Assembly (NCBI RefSeq): GCF_000337675.1
Contig: NZ_AOIB01000014.1
Coordinates: forward strand, 87,021-151,020
Reading direction: 5' to 3'
Length of the DNA stretch: 64,000 nt
DNA from: Natronococcus amylolyticus DSM 10524
Lineage (GTDB): Archaea > Halobacteriota > Halobacteria > Halobacteriales > Natrialbaceae
Each line of letters begins with the position of its first letter. The first letter of the stretch is position 1. A program made the position numbers and the translations under genes. The notes below the pieces were generated by a model. The model searched no databases and was not told the DNA's origin. It saw only the letters and a list, made by a program, of their open reading frames with translations. This document shows positions 53,417-61,908 of this stretch, piece by piece.

Positions 53417-55846
53417 TCAGAGCGAGCGAGCAGAGTTCAGGACGACGAGCAGACTGCTCGTCGCCATCGCGACAGCGGCAAACAACGGGTTGAGCAGCCC
53501 GGTGATCGCCAGGGGGATCGCGACGGCGTTGTAGACGAACGCCCAGCCGAGGTTCTGGCGAATGCGCCGGTTGGTGGCGGCCGCGACGTCGAACGTCTCC
53601 GCGACCAGTCCGAGGTCGTCACTCACGACGACGGCATCTGCGGCGTCAGTCGCCAGTTCGGTACCGCTTCCCAGTGCGATGCCGACGTCGGCGGCGGCGA
53701 GCGCCGGCGCGTCGTTGCTGCCGTCGCCGACCATGGCGACCGATCCCCTCGAGCGGAGCCGTCGAACGGTCTCGGCTTTCGCCTCGGGCGGGACGCCAGC
53801 GAAGACCTCGTCGACGCCGTCGACGTCCCGAAACTGGTCCGCCGCGGCGCCCTCGTCGCCGGTGAGGACGACGACCTCCCGGCCGTCGGCGAGGGTCGCG
53901 ACTGCCTCCTGCCACTCCTCCCGGGGCGCGTCGCCGACGGCGATCACGCCGCGAGCGCGGCCGTTCCAGGCGACGACGACCGGGACGGCGCCGCTCTTGC
54001 GAATCGAGTCGATCCGGGACTCGAGTTGGGACGGGACCGACTGTCCCAGCTCTCGACAGCAGTCGGGGTGGCCGGCGACGACGCGGTCGCCGTCGACGCG
54101 AGCGCTCACGCCCCGCGGATGGCGTTCGAAGCCGTTGACGTCGGCGGGTACGAGCCCGGATTCGCCGTCGGCTTCGACCGCGTCGACGACGGCGGCACCG
54201 ATCGGATGCTCCGAGAGCGACTCGACGGCTGCGGCTCGTCGAAGGAGGTCGTCAGCGTCGATCCCGCCGACGGTGTGGACGGCGTCGACCGACATCGATC
54301 CCTCCGTGAGGGTGCCCGTTTTGTCGAGGACGACGACGTCGATCTCGGGCGCCGCCTCGAAGATCGTCTCCGCGGCGACGACGATCCCGCGTCGGGCCGC
54401 GTTCTGGACCCCGGAGGCGATCGCCAGCGGTGTCGCGAGCCCGAGCGCGCAGGGACAGGAGACGATCACGACCGTCAGGCCGACGAGAAACGCCGTCGAG
54501 AGGGCGGAGCCCGTCGCGAGCAAGAGGGCGGTGGCAACGGTCGCGAGGGCGAGGACCAGCGGCACGAAGATTGTCGCGAGTTTGTCGGCGAGTCGCTGGG
54601 CCCCCGGCCTCGAGCTCTGGATCGACCAGAGCAGCGAGACGAGCCGGTCGTGGGTGCTCTCGGCGTCGTCGCCGACTGCGAGGACGATCGGAGCGTCGGT
54701 GACGACGGTTCCCCCACGGAGGGGGTCGCCGACCGCCTTCTCGACGGGGAGGGATTCGCCCGTGACCAGCGACTCGTCGACGGCAGCCCGACCCTCGCGG
54801 ACGGTGCCGTCGAGCGGAACGCGCTCGCCCGGTCGAACGAGCAGGCGGTCGCCCGGGTCGACGGCGGATATCGGCACGGTGTCGCCGGTGTCGGCGCGGC
54901 GGGCCTCGTCGACCTGCGCCTCGGTGAGATCCGAGAGCAGACCGGCTGCGCGGCGCTTGATCCGTCCCTCGTAGTAGCTGCCGGCGGTGACGACGAGGAC
55001 GACCGCGACCGAGACGTCGAAGTAGAGGTCGGTCCGACCGAGCCCCATCGCGAGGGTGCTGTAGGCGTAGGCCCCGAGGGCGGCCAGCGAGACCAGCAGG
55101 TCCATGTTCGGCATCCCTGCCCTGAGGCTGACGTACGCGCCCCGAAGGATCGGCAGGCCGGTGTAGAAGAGGACGAACGTCGTCATGAGCCAGATGTTGA
55201 CGGCGACGTAGTAGCCGTCGTAGCTCCCGAAGTCGGCGAGTGCCTCGTAGCCGAAGTAGGTGGGGTAAAGAAAGACCGCGTACCAGATCATCACCATCAT
55301 GCCGAACATCCCGCCGCCGATCAGGAACTTCACGAGGGCGGCGTCGCGGGGCTCCTCGTCTCGTCTCTCGCCCCGGTCCCGGGCCTCGTAGCCGTAGCCC
55401 GAGACGACCTCGGGCAGGTGTTCTGGCTCGAGCGCATCGGGATCGTAGACGAGTCGAAGCGTGTCCGTGGCGTAGCTCGCTTCCGCCCCACGGACTCCCT
55501 GGGCGTCGGTCGCCCGGGATTCGAGAAACGCCTCGCAGGTCCCACAGTGCATCCCCTCGACCGCGAGGAAGGCGTCTTCGCCCTCGAGGTCGTCGAGCGA
55601 CGACGACTCGCCCTCGAGACGGTCCCGGATGGCCGTATCGTCGACGTCGTCGGCCGCCTCGAGCGTTCGGTGGACGTCGAGACAGCCTCGACAGCAGAAG
55701 GCACCCTCGACGTCGGCGTCGGTAACGGGATCGGCCGGCGTCGGCAACTCACAGAGCGTACACGCACCACTCTCGAGAGAACTACCGGCAGGATCGCGAA
55801 CGGAATCGGCTCCGACCGCGTCGGAGCGGGCGTGTGAGGAGGTCAT
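53417..55846 (-). CDS. Heavy-metal (copper-type) P-type ATPase
   Basis: The 809-residue pump has an N-terminal zinc-ribbon-like part (TLCELPTP ... FCCRGCLDVHR), one HMA domain with GMHCGTCEAF, eight predicted membrane helices with the CPC motif (VIVSCPCALGLATPLAIASG), the phosphorylation site DKTGTLTEG and the hinge MVGDGSNDAPALAAADV. The N-terminal ribbon plus HMA layout matches FixI/CcoI-type copper ATPases used for oxidase assembly. It is encoded divergently from the ba3 oxidase operon, so supplying copper to that oxidase is likely. MTSSHAR at 55846 is the chosen start. Confidence 0.92.
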   Translation of the reverse strand: MTSSHARSDAVGADSVRDPAGSSLESGACTLCELPTPADPVTDADVEGAFCCRGCLDVHRTLEAADDVDDTAIRDRLEGESSSLDDLEGEDAFLAVEGMHCGTCEAFLESRATDAQGVRGAEASYATDTLRLVYDPDALEPEHLPEVVSGYGYEARDRGERRDEEPRDAALVKFLIGGGMFGMMVMIWYAVFLYPTYFGYEALADFGSYDGYYVAVNIWLMTTFVLFYTGLPILRGAYVSLRAGMPNMDLLVSLAALGAYAYSTLAMGLGRTDLYFDVSVAVVLVVTAGSYYEGRIKRRAAGLLSDLTEAQVDEARRADTGDTVPISAVDPGDRLLVRPGERVPLDGTVREGRAAVDESLVTGESLPVEKAVGDPLRGGTVVTDAPIVLAVGDDAESTHDRLVSLLWSIQSSRPGAQRLADKLATIFVPLVLALATVATALLLATGSALSTAFLVGLTVVIVSCPCALGLATPLAIASGVQNAARRGIVVAAETIFEAAPEIDVVVLDKTGTLTEGSMSVDAVHTVGGIDADDLLRRAAAVESLSEHPIGAAVVDAVEADGESGLVPADVNGFERHPRGVSARVDGDRVVAGHPDCCRELGQSVPSQLESRIDSIRKSGAVPVVVAWNGRARGVIAVGDAPREEWQEAVATLADGREVVVLTGDEGAAADQFRDVDGVDEVFAGVPPEAKAETVRRLRSRGSVAMVGDGSNDAPALAAADVGIALGSGTELATDAADAVVVSDDLGLVAETFDVAAATNRRIRQNLGWAFVYNAVAIPLAITGLLNPLFAAVAMATSSLLVVLNSARSL

Positions 55847-55944
55847 GGGCGCGGGAGGCGATATCGCGTGGGGTGCGGGAAGTGACACCGCTCGAGTCGC
55901 GGAAACACGGGTCCGACGCGGCGATCGACGGAGGCCGGTGCGGA

Positions 55945-56148
55945 CTACGACGTCTCGCTCGAGTCGTGGCTGTGGCCGCCCGGAACCGGCGTGAACGCCA
56001 CGTAGAGACAGGCGATGATGATCACGACGTTGATCGCGGAGACGACACCGGCCGAGAGCGAACTACCGAGACCGTACCAGGTAACCGGCAGGAGCGCGAG
56101 CAAGCCGACGACGAGCGCGGCCCGCGGGGAGAGCGCCTCGAGATCCAT
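55945..56148 (-). CDS. Small membrane protein of the oxidase locus
   Basis: The 67-residue protein has two hydrophobic helices (LVVGLLALLPVTWYGLGSSL and VVSAINVVIIIACLYVAF) and a His/Ser tail (GGHSHDSSETS) that could bind metal. It is positioned between the copper ATPase and the oxidase operon, and its TATA box at 56172 gives a leaderless start. By location it is probably an accessory or small subunit of the ba3 oxidase (CbaE-like), not proved. Confidence 0.72.
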   Translation of the reverse strand: MDLEALSPRAALVVGLLALLPVTWYGLGSSLSAGVVSAINVVIIIACLYVAFTPVPGGHSHDSSETS

Positions 56149-56171
56149 ACACGAAGTCGGGGTGAACGACC

Positions 56172-56182
56172 CTTAATAATAA
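56172..56182. promoter_or_regulatory. Shared AT-rich core promoter of the oxidase divergon
   Basis: CTTAATAATAA lies 24-34 bp upstream of the minus-strand small membrane gene, fitting a leaderless TATA box. It is also the only TATA-like stretch upstream of cbaD on the plus strand, about 75 bp before that start, so it may serve both directions. Confidence 0.5.
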
Positions 56183-56256
56183 CCCCCTTTCCTACGGGGT
56201 GAGAAACGGGTCGGTCGATTATGCAAGCCCCCTTCTTATCCGGACGTATGTGTCCG

Positions 56257-56445
56257 ATGACGGATGAGTCAGAGCAACGGCGAGAGATCGGCCACGACGA
56301 GTACGATCCCGTCGGAACGCTCGCACTGATCACGGTGTACTTTCTCATCATCGCGTTGCTGTGGGTGTTCATGTACTTCGTCGAGTTCCTCGGAAACGAG
56401 CCGACTGTCGTCGGAACGTTTCTGACGGTGGTGGGGCTCGCATGA
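56257..56445 (+). CDS. cbaD: ba3-type oxidase small subunit CbaD
   Basis: The 62-residue protein has an acidic N-terminus (MTDESEQRREIGHDEYDPVG) and a single long helix (TLALITVYFLIIALLWVFMYFVEFLG), followed by VGTFLTVVGLA. It is the first gene of the oxidase operon and its stop overlaps the cbaB start in ATGA. In Natronomonas pharaonis a comparable small subunit heads cbaDBAC. In-frame ATGs at 56221 and 56248 are alternative starts. Confidence 0.78.
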   Translation: MTDESEQRREIGHDEYDPVGTLALITVYFLIIALLWVFMYFVEFLGNEPTVVGTFLTVVGLA

Positions 56446-57230
56446 ACGTTCACACCTACGAGAAGGTGTGGCTGATCGGAGCGATGGTCCTAATCGTCGG
56501 CTTTATCGTGACGATCACCTACGGCTCCGTCGGCCTCGGCATCGCGATGGTCGACGACAGCGAGGAGACCATCGAGCCGAGCGAGCTGGATGAGGACGAA
56601 CGCTTTGCGGATCCGCGTGTCGAACAGGTCGGCGAGAACGAGTACGAGGCCTACGTCGTCGCCCAGACGTTCATCTTCCAGCCCGATCCGATCGAGGTGC
56701 CGTCCGGAAGCGAAGTGACCTTCTACGTGACGAGCCCGGACGTGATTCACAGCTTCAGCATCGTCGGAACGAACGTCAACACGATGGTCATCCCCGGCGA
56801 GGTGGCGACGATGACCGTCGAGTTCGACGAGGCCGGCGAGTACGGCGTCGTCTGTAACGAGTACTGCGGCTCCGGCCACCACACGATGGAGGGAGAACTC
56901 CACGTCGTCCCCGACGAGGAGTTCGACATGACCGAACTCTCCGTCGAGGCCGACGACGAGGTCGAAACCGGTGACGAGGCGACGATCGAGGTCGAGGTCG
57001 AGAACCGCATGCTCGAGGCCCTCGAGACGGCCGTCACACTCGAGATCGGCGACGAGACGCTCGAGGAGGACGTTACGATCGACGGCGGCGAGACCGAGAC
57101 GACGACGTTTACGATCGACTCTGCAGACCTCGGCGAGGGCGACCACGACTGGACGGTTACCGTCGACGACTACGAGGACAGTGGGACACTGACCGTGACC
57201 GACGAGCTCGAGGAGGACGACGATGAGTAA
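56442..57230 (+). CDS. cbaB: Cytochrome ba3 oxidase subunit II (CuA)
   Basis: The 262-residue subunit has one N-terminal helix (KVWLIGAMVLIVGFIVTITYG) and a periplasm-side cupredoxin domain with the CuA ligands: His of SPDVIHSFSI, then VVCNEYCGSGHHTMEG (two Cys, His, Met). After about residue 170, a further 90-residue beta domain (DEVETGDEATIEVEVENRM ... DYEDSGTLTVTDELE) resembles CARDB/NEW3-type repeats, an unusual extension for subunit II. It accepts electrons from a small copper protein and passes them to subunit I. It overlaps cbaA by 8 bp. Confidence 0.92.
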   Translation: MNVHTYEKVWLIGAMVLIVGFIVTITYGSVGLGIAMVDDSEETIEPSELDEDERFADPRVEQVGENEYEAYVVAQTFIFQPDPIEVPSGSEVTFYVTSPDVIHSFSIVGTNVNTMVIPGEVATMTVEFDEAGEYGVVCNEYCGSGHHTMEGELHVVPDEEFDMTELSVEADDEVETGDEATIEVEVENRMLEALETAVTLEIGDETLEEDVTIDGGETETTTFTIDSADLGEGDHDWTVTVDDYEDSGTLTVTDELEEDDDE

Positions 57231-58992
57231 CGCGTACATCGACGACTTCCCGGCGGAGGCAAAGCTGGTCCGGACGGCCTTCTACAGCTCGTTCCTCGCG
57301 CTCGCACTGGGCGGCGTGTTCGGGATCATCCAGACGCTCCACCGGACCGGCTACTACCGATTTATCGACTCGGCGGACTACTACACCGTCCTCACCGCCC
57401 ACGGCGTCTTCCTCGTGATCTCGTTTACGATCTTCTTCCTCGTCGGCGTGTTCACGTGGGCGATAACGACCAGTCTCGACCGCGGGGTCGAGGACCTCCG
57501 ATTTACCTGGGGCTGGTACGGACTGATGGCGATCGGGATCACGCTGAGCGGCGTCGCGATTCTGGCCGGCTTCACCGACGCGACCGACATCAGCGCGTCC
57601 GTCCTCTTTACGTTCTACGCGCCGCTGCAGGCACACCCGATGTTCTATCTCGGGCTCGTCCTGTTCGTCGTCGGCACCTGGCTCGCGGGCGCCGACTGGT
57701 TCCGCTCGTGGTGGGCCTGGAAACAGGAAAATCCCGATGCGCGCATCCCGCTGCCGACGTTCATGGTGCTGACGACGATGTTGATGTGGTACATCGCGAC
57801 CCTGGGGGTCGCTGCGGCGATCCTGCTGTTCCTGCTGCCGTGGTCGCTCGGGCTGGTCGACTCGGTCAACCCGCTGCTGACCAGAACGCTGTTCTGGTTC
57901 TTCGGCCACCCGGTCGTCTACTTCTGGCTGATGCCGGCGTACATGATGTGGTACATCATGTTGCCGAAGGTCTCGGGCGGGAAGCTGTTCAGCGATCCGC
58001 TGGCCCGCGTCGTGTTCGTTCTCTTCTTGATCCTCTCGGTGCCGACGGGGATCCACCACCAGTACCTCGATCCCGGCATCGCGGAGGGCTTCAAGTTCAT
58101 CGCGATGACGAACACGATGTTCCTGCTGTTACCGAGCCTGCTGACCGCCTTTACGGTCGTCGCCAGCATGGAACACGGCGCCCGTCAGCGCGGCGGCGAG
58201 GGCTACTTCGGCTGGCTGACGGCGCTGCCGTGGCGCGATCCCGTCTTTACCGGGATGGCGCTTGCCGGGCTGATGTTCGCTGCCGCCGGCTTCTCGGGGA
58301 TGATCAACGCCGGGATGAACATCAACTACCTCGTCCATAACACGTTCTGGGTCGTCGGCCACTTCCACCTCACCGTGGGTACGGCCGTCGCGCTGACGTT
58401 CATGGCGGTCACCTACTGGTTCCTCCCGCAGATAACCGGGCGGGCGCTGTGGAGTCGTTCCGTTGCGCTGGGACAGGTCGTGCTCTGGTTCGTCGGGATG
58501 ACGTTCATGTCGAACGCGATGCACCGCGGTGGTCTGCTGGGCGTCCCTCGCCGAACGGCCGAACCCCAGTACGACGGGTTCGAGTTCGAGGCCGCCGTCG
58601 GAAGCATGGGCGAGCTTCAGGCCCAGATCGCGCTGGGCGGGATCCTGCTGACGCTCTCGCTCGTCCTGTTCTTCGCGAACGTCTTCGGAACCGCCCTCAA
58701 CGGTCGCAGCGACGAGCTTCCGGCCAACGAGTACGCCGGGACGCTCTCGGGCCCCGAGGACGCCCCGCTCGTCCTCGACAACCTCAAGCTGTGGACCGCC
58801 ATCGCGGTCGTACTCGTGATCTTCGCGTACACCTTCCCGCTGCTGTCGATCGTCGACCGCGGCGGGCTGTTCGGCCCCGATATCAACCCGCTCCCGGTTA
58901 GCCTCGAGACCGTCCACCTCCTCGCGTTCGTCCTCGAGTCCCACGCGACGGGGGCACTCGAGTCGATCGCCTGGCTGGGGGTGAGCCGGTAG
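57223..58992 (+). CDS. cbaA: Cytochrome ba3 oxidase subunit I
   Basis: The 589-residue heme-copper subunit has about 13-14 membrane helices. Ligands visible are YTVLTAHGVFLV (low-spin heme His), FGHPVVYFWLMPAYMMWY (CuB His and neighbouring Tyr), TGIHHQYLDPG (two CuB His) and HNTFWVVGHFHLTVG (heme a3 and b His). The B-type pattern, lacking D-channel motifs, agrees with ba3 oxidases. It reduces oxygen to water with proton pumping. The stop shares its last base with the GTG start of the next gene. Confidence 0.95.
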   Translation: MSNAYIDDFPAEAKLVRTAFYSSFLALALGGVFGIIQTLHRTGYYRFIDSADYYTVLTAHGVFLVISFTIFFLVGVFTWAITTSLDRGVEDLRFTWGWYGLMAIGITLSGVAILAGFTDATDISASVLFTFYAPLQAHPMFYLGLVLFVVGTWLAGADWFRSWWAWKQENPDARIPLPTFMVLTTMLMWYIATLGVAAAILLFLLPWSLGLVDSVNPLLTRTLFWFFGHPVVYFWLMPAYMMWYIMLPKVSGGKLFSDPLARVVFVLFLILSVPTGIHHQYLDPGIAEGFKFIAMTNTMFLLLPSLLTAFTVVASMEHGARQRGGEGYFGWLTALPWRDPVFTGMALAGLMFAAAGFSGMINAGMNINYLVHNTFWVVGHFHLTVGTAVALTFMAVTYWFLPQITGRALWSRSVALGQVVLWFVGMTFMSNAMHRGGLLGVPRRTAEPQYDGFEFEAAVGSMGELQAQIALGGILLTLSLVLFFANVFGTALNGRSDELPANEYAGTLSGPEDAPLVLDNLKLWTAIAVVLVIFAYTFPLLSIVDRGGLFGPDINPLPVSLETVHLLAFVLESHATGALESIAWLGVSR

Positions 58993-59210
58993 TGCGGATC
59001 TCGAAGGCCGGGCTGTTAGTCGTCCTGGCGCTGCTCGCCCCGCTACTCGTCGAGCTACGGACGGTGTTATCCTGGGTGAACGTCGAGCTGACCGTTCTCG
59101 AGACCGCGGTCGTCGGCGCCGCCCTCGTCGTCGTGATCCTCGTCTGGGCGTTTCTTCCCGAGAACGGAGACGGGAAGACGGCTGAGGGCGACGCCTCGAG
59201 CGAAAACTGA
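58992..59210 (+). CDS. cbaC: ba3 oxidase small subunit CbaC-like
   Basis: The 72-residue protein has two helices (AGLLVVLALLAPLLVELRTVL and LETAVVGAALVVVILVWAF) and an acidic tail (DGDASSEN-like). It starts with GTG whose first base is the last base of the cbaA stop, a one-base overlap indicating coupling. Position and size match the small subunit at the end of cbaDBAC in Natronomonas; similarity at sequence level cannot be judged here. Confidence 0.7.
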   Translation: MRISKAGLLVVLALLAPLLVELRTVLSWVNVELTVLETAVVGAALVVVILVWAFLPENGDGKTAEGDASSEN

Positions 59211-59221
59211 CCGGTTCTCCC

Positions 59222-59533
59222 CTACCAGGTTTCGATTCGACCCTCGCGAACGTCCTCGACGCAGCCCTCGCAGTCGGGATGGCCGGCCTCGTAGCAGGCC
59301 GGGCGGTACTCCTCGTCGAGCAGCGCGGCCCGTCGCTCGGCGTAGCGTCGACAGACGATCTTCGCGCGGTCCCGCTCGTCGGTCGGCAGCCCGCGGGCGT
59401 TTCTGGCCGACTGGTAGGCCTCGCGGGCCTCACCCAGCTGGCCGTCCGTCGAGTCCCGCAGCTCCTCGTACTGCTCGCCGGCCTCCTGGAGCTTCGTCCG
59501 GAGGAACCGCTCGAGTCGACGGCGGTCCGACAT
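59222..59533 (-). CDS. Haloarchaeal hypothetical protein with Cys cluster
   Basis: The 103-residue protein is helical and charged (SDRRRLERFLRTKLQEAGEQYEEL), with a C-terminal cluster ACYEAGHPDCEGCVEDVREGRIETW (Cys, His and two further Cys) that looks like a metal site. I do not recognise a characterised family. It is convergent with the oxidase operon, its stop 12 bp from that of cbaC. Confidence 0.75.
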   Translation of the reverse strand: MSDRRRLERFLRTKLQEAGEQYEELRDSTDGQLGEAREAYQSARNARGLPTDERDRAKIVCRRYAERRAALLDEEYRPACYEAGHPDCEGCVEDVREGRIETW

Positions 59534-59581
59534 CGTCGTTCGGTTAGGTGGGCGGACACATAGTCCCGTCGCCGGACCGGA

Positions 59582-60334
59582 CTACAGCTCCTGGCGGGTC
59601 GGCCGGATCAACAGCTCGTTGATATCGACGTGTGTCGGCTGACTCACCGCAAAGCGGATCGATCGGGCGACGTCCTCGGGCTCGAGCGGCGTTACCCCCT
59701 CGAGCATCTCGTCGACCATCTCCCGCTGATCCTCGTCGGGGATGTGTTCGGGAAGTTCGGTGTCGACGAAGCCGGGCTCGATGCTCGTCACTCGAACGTC
59801 CGAATCGGCGACCTCCTCGCGAAGCGACTCCGAGAAGGCCGTCACGCCGAACTTCGAGGCGTTGTACCCGCTCGAGCCGGCGTAGGCCTTCCGGCCCGCG
59901 ACCGACGAGAGGTTGACGATGTCGCCCTCGCCCGACTCCCGCATAACGTCGAGAGCCGCCTGGGAGGCGACCATCACCGCCTGGACGTTCAGATCGAGCA
60001 TCTGCTGCCAGTCCTCGGGATCCGCTGTCGCAACCGGCTCGAGCAGCATGACCCCGGCATTGTTGACGAGCACGTCGAGTCCGCCCAGCTCCGAGACGGT
60101 GGTCTCGATCATCTCCCGGACCTGGGTTTCCTCGGTAACGTCGGTTGGGACGACGAGCGCCTCCCCGCCCTCCGTTTCGATCTCGTCGGCCAGGGACTCG
60201 AGGCGGTCCTGGCGGCGGGCGGCGAGCGCGACCGACGCGCCTGCATCGGCGAGTTCGCGGGCCGTCGCCGCGCCGATTCCGGACGATGCGCCGGTTACGA
60301 GTGCGACCTGGTCGTCGAGTGGGTCAGTCGTCAT
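59582..60334 (-). CDS. Short-chain dehydrogenase/reductase (YdfG-like)
   Basis: The 250-residue SDR has TGASSGIG near residue 14, AARRQDRL after strand two (NADP preference), NNAGVM near residue 90, VNLSSVAGRKAYAGSSGYNASK with Ser, Tyr and Lys, and EPGFVDTELPEHIPDEDQ, as in the serine/3-hydroxy acid dehydrogenase-like group. The start MTTDPLDDQVALVTG is preferred over a longer open frame. It is a separate enzyme from the other two SDRs in the window. Confidence 0.9.
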   Translation of the reverse strand: MTTDPLDDQVALVTGASSGIGAATARELADAGASVALAARRQDRLESLADEIETEGGEALVVPTDVTEETQVREMIETTVSELGGLDVLVNNAGVMLLEPVATADPEDWQQMLDLNVQAVMVASQAALDVMRESGEGDIVNLSSVAGRKAYAGSSGYNASKFGVTAFSESLREEVADSDVRVTSIEPGFVDTELPEHIPDEDQREMVDEMLEGVTPLEPEDVARSIRFAVSQPTHVDINELLIRPTRQEL

Positions 60335-60400
60335 CACTTCCCTCGAGGGATCTCCCACGGAAAGGCCGCCGGGAGCCAGCAATCCGCCCGGGATCCGGCA

Positions 60401-60481
60401 GACGGATCAGTACGCGCACGGTGCGGGCAGGCGGGTCGGTACGCACGGATCGGGAGGACGGATCAGTACGCACGAATCGGG
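60401..60481. repeat. Three tandem 27-bp repeats
   Basis: Three 27-bp units (60401-60427, 60428-60454, 60455-60481) share a GGRTCRGTACGC core and a CGGG end. They lie between the divergent SDR and sulfite-oxidase-family genes, about 80 bp upstream of the latter, and do not overlap either coding region. Confidence 0.7.
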
Positions 60482-60558
60482 TAATCTGGGGGATTCCGTG
60501 ACGGAATCGGGATCGACTCATGGAGAAACGTTTTTTCGATCCGTGTTGCACGGAACCC

Positions 60559-61806
60559 ATGGGCACTGAAGAGCGTCGAGCGAGCCGTCACGACGAGATC
60601 AAGGCGATCCTCGAGCGGAAGGGCGGCGCCGAGGAAGCCAGAGACGACGCTGACAAGTACACCGTCGTCGGCGCGGCGAACAGGAAGACGTACGCGAACT
60701 GGCTAACGCCGATCGAGGAGCACTTCGTCTGCCACCGCAACGACATGCCGGAGGCCGACGGGGACGGCGAGTGGACGGTCTCGTTGACGGGCTATCTCGA
60801 GGACGCGCACTCCGTCGCCGAGATCAGAGAGGAGTTCCCGACGGTCGCGGTCGCACACACGATGGAGTGTGCGGGTAACGGTCGCGGCCAGCACCGCCCG
60901 GAGACCGGCAGCGTCCAGTGGGGGTACGAGGCCGCCGGGACCGCGGTCTGGTCGGGAACGCCGCTGAGCGCCGTGCTTCGCGGGGAGCTCGAGGACGTTC
61001 CCGACGACGCGTGGCTCACGGCGGTCGGCGGCGACCCATCGGACGGCGAAGACGTCTTCGCGCGTTCGATCCCGCTCTCGAAGGCGGTCGACGACTGCAT
61101 CCTTGCTTACGAGATGAACGGGCAGATGTTGCCCCGCGAACACGGCTTTCCGATTCGGCTGATCGTTCCCGGCTGGTACGGCGTCAACAGCGTCAAATGG
61201 CTCGACGAGCTCCGCGTGATGGACGAGATGGTCACCGACGAGTCGCTGGATCGGCCCGGCGACCACGCCTACTGGCAACAGGAGGCCTACCGGATCCACC
61301 CCGAAGGGGTCGAGCCAGCGGTCAACGAAACCGTCGAGACGGGCGACACCTGGGACCAGCTCGAGGGCGGCGAGCCCGCCCACCCCTACACGTTCGATCA
61401 GACCGTGATGTCGGTCATCGGCGAGCCCGACGGCGAGTCGGCCGTCACCGTCCCCGAGGACGGTACCGTCGAGATCACGGGCGTCGCGTGGGCCGGCGAC
61501 GACGACGTCGCGGGCGTCGAGGTGTCGACCGACGGCGGCGACAGCTGGGCAGAGGCAGAGCTGTTCGGCCCCGACTACGCGGGCGCCTGGCGGCTGTTCC
61601 AGTACGACTGGGAAGCGACGCCTGGCGAGTACGTGCTGGCCTCCCGCGCGACCGACGACCGGGGGCGGCGCCAGCCGATGCGGATCTCGAACCCCGACGC
61701 GTGGCGCGACGCCCTCGACGACGACGAGTTCCCCTGGAACGAGGGCGGGTACGCCGCAAACGCCGTCCTGCCGAACGCCCTCGAGCTCGAGGTCCGATCG
61801 CCGTAA
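60559..61806 (+). CDS. Sulfite oxidase family molybdopterin enzyme
   Basis: The 415-residue protein has the molybdopterin-binding sulfite-oxidase core with the Mo-ligand Cys in AVAHTMECAGNGRGQ (about residue 105), GMINGQ-like NGQMLPREHGFPIRLIVPGWYGVNSVKWL, and a C-terminal dimerisation beta domain (EITGVAWAGDDDVAGVEVSTDGGDSW). No Tat signal or heme domain is present, so it acts in the cytosol with an unknown acceptor. The ATG at 60559 (MGTEER) is 39 bp inside a longer frame; a T-run about 25 bp upstream favours it as a leaderless start. Confidence 0.9.
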   Translation: MGTEERRASRHDEIKAILERKGGAEEARDDADKYTVVGAANRKTYANWLTPIEEHFVCHRNDMPEADGDGEWTVSLTGYLEDAHSVAEIREEFPTVAVAHTMECAGNGRGQHRPETGSVQWGYEAAGTAVWSGTPLSAVLRGELEDVPDDAWLTAVGGDPSDGEDVFARSIPLSKAVDDCILAYEMNGQMLPREHGFPIRLIVPGWYGVNSVKWLDELRVMDEMVTDESLDRPGDHAYWQQEAYRIHPEGVEPAVNETVETGDTWDQLEGGEPAHPYTFDQTVMSVIGEPDGESAVTVPEDGTVEITGVAWAGDDDVAGVEVSTDGGDSWAEAELFGPDYAGAWRLFQYDWEATPGEYVLASRATDDRGRRQPMRISNPDAWRDALDDDEFPWNEGGYAANAVLPNALELEVRSP

Positions 61807-61843
61807 TCGCCCGACGAGAACACTTTCGCTCCGGTGCCGGCAG

Positions 61844-61851
61844 TTTAAATA
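61844..61851 (+). promoter_or_regulatory. TATA box of the rpa3-rpap3 operon
   Basis: TTTAAATA predicts transcription starting near 61873. This leaves a leader of about 36 nt before the chosen ATG. Confidence 0.6.
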
Positions 61852-61894
61852 CGATCGGGAGCGAACGTCGGTATGCCTCCCAGTGAAACAAAGA

Positions 61895-61899
61895 GGAGG
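61895..61899 (+). promoter_or_regulatory. Shine-Dalgarno site deciding the rpa3 start
   Basis: GGAGG lies 9 nt upstream of the ATG at 61909 and supports this start over the in-frame ATG at 61873, where the transcript would be leaderless. Confidence 0.55.
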
Positions 61900-61908
61900 C
61901 GTGACACA

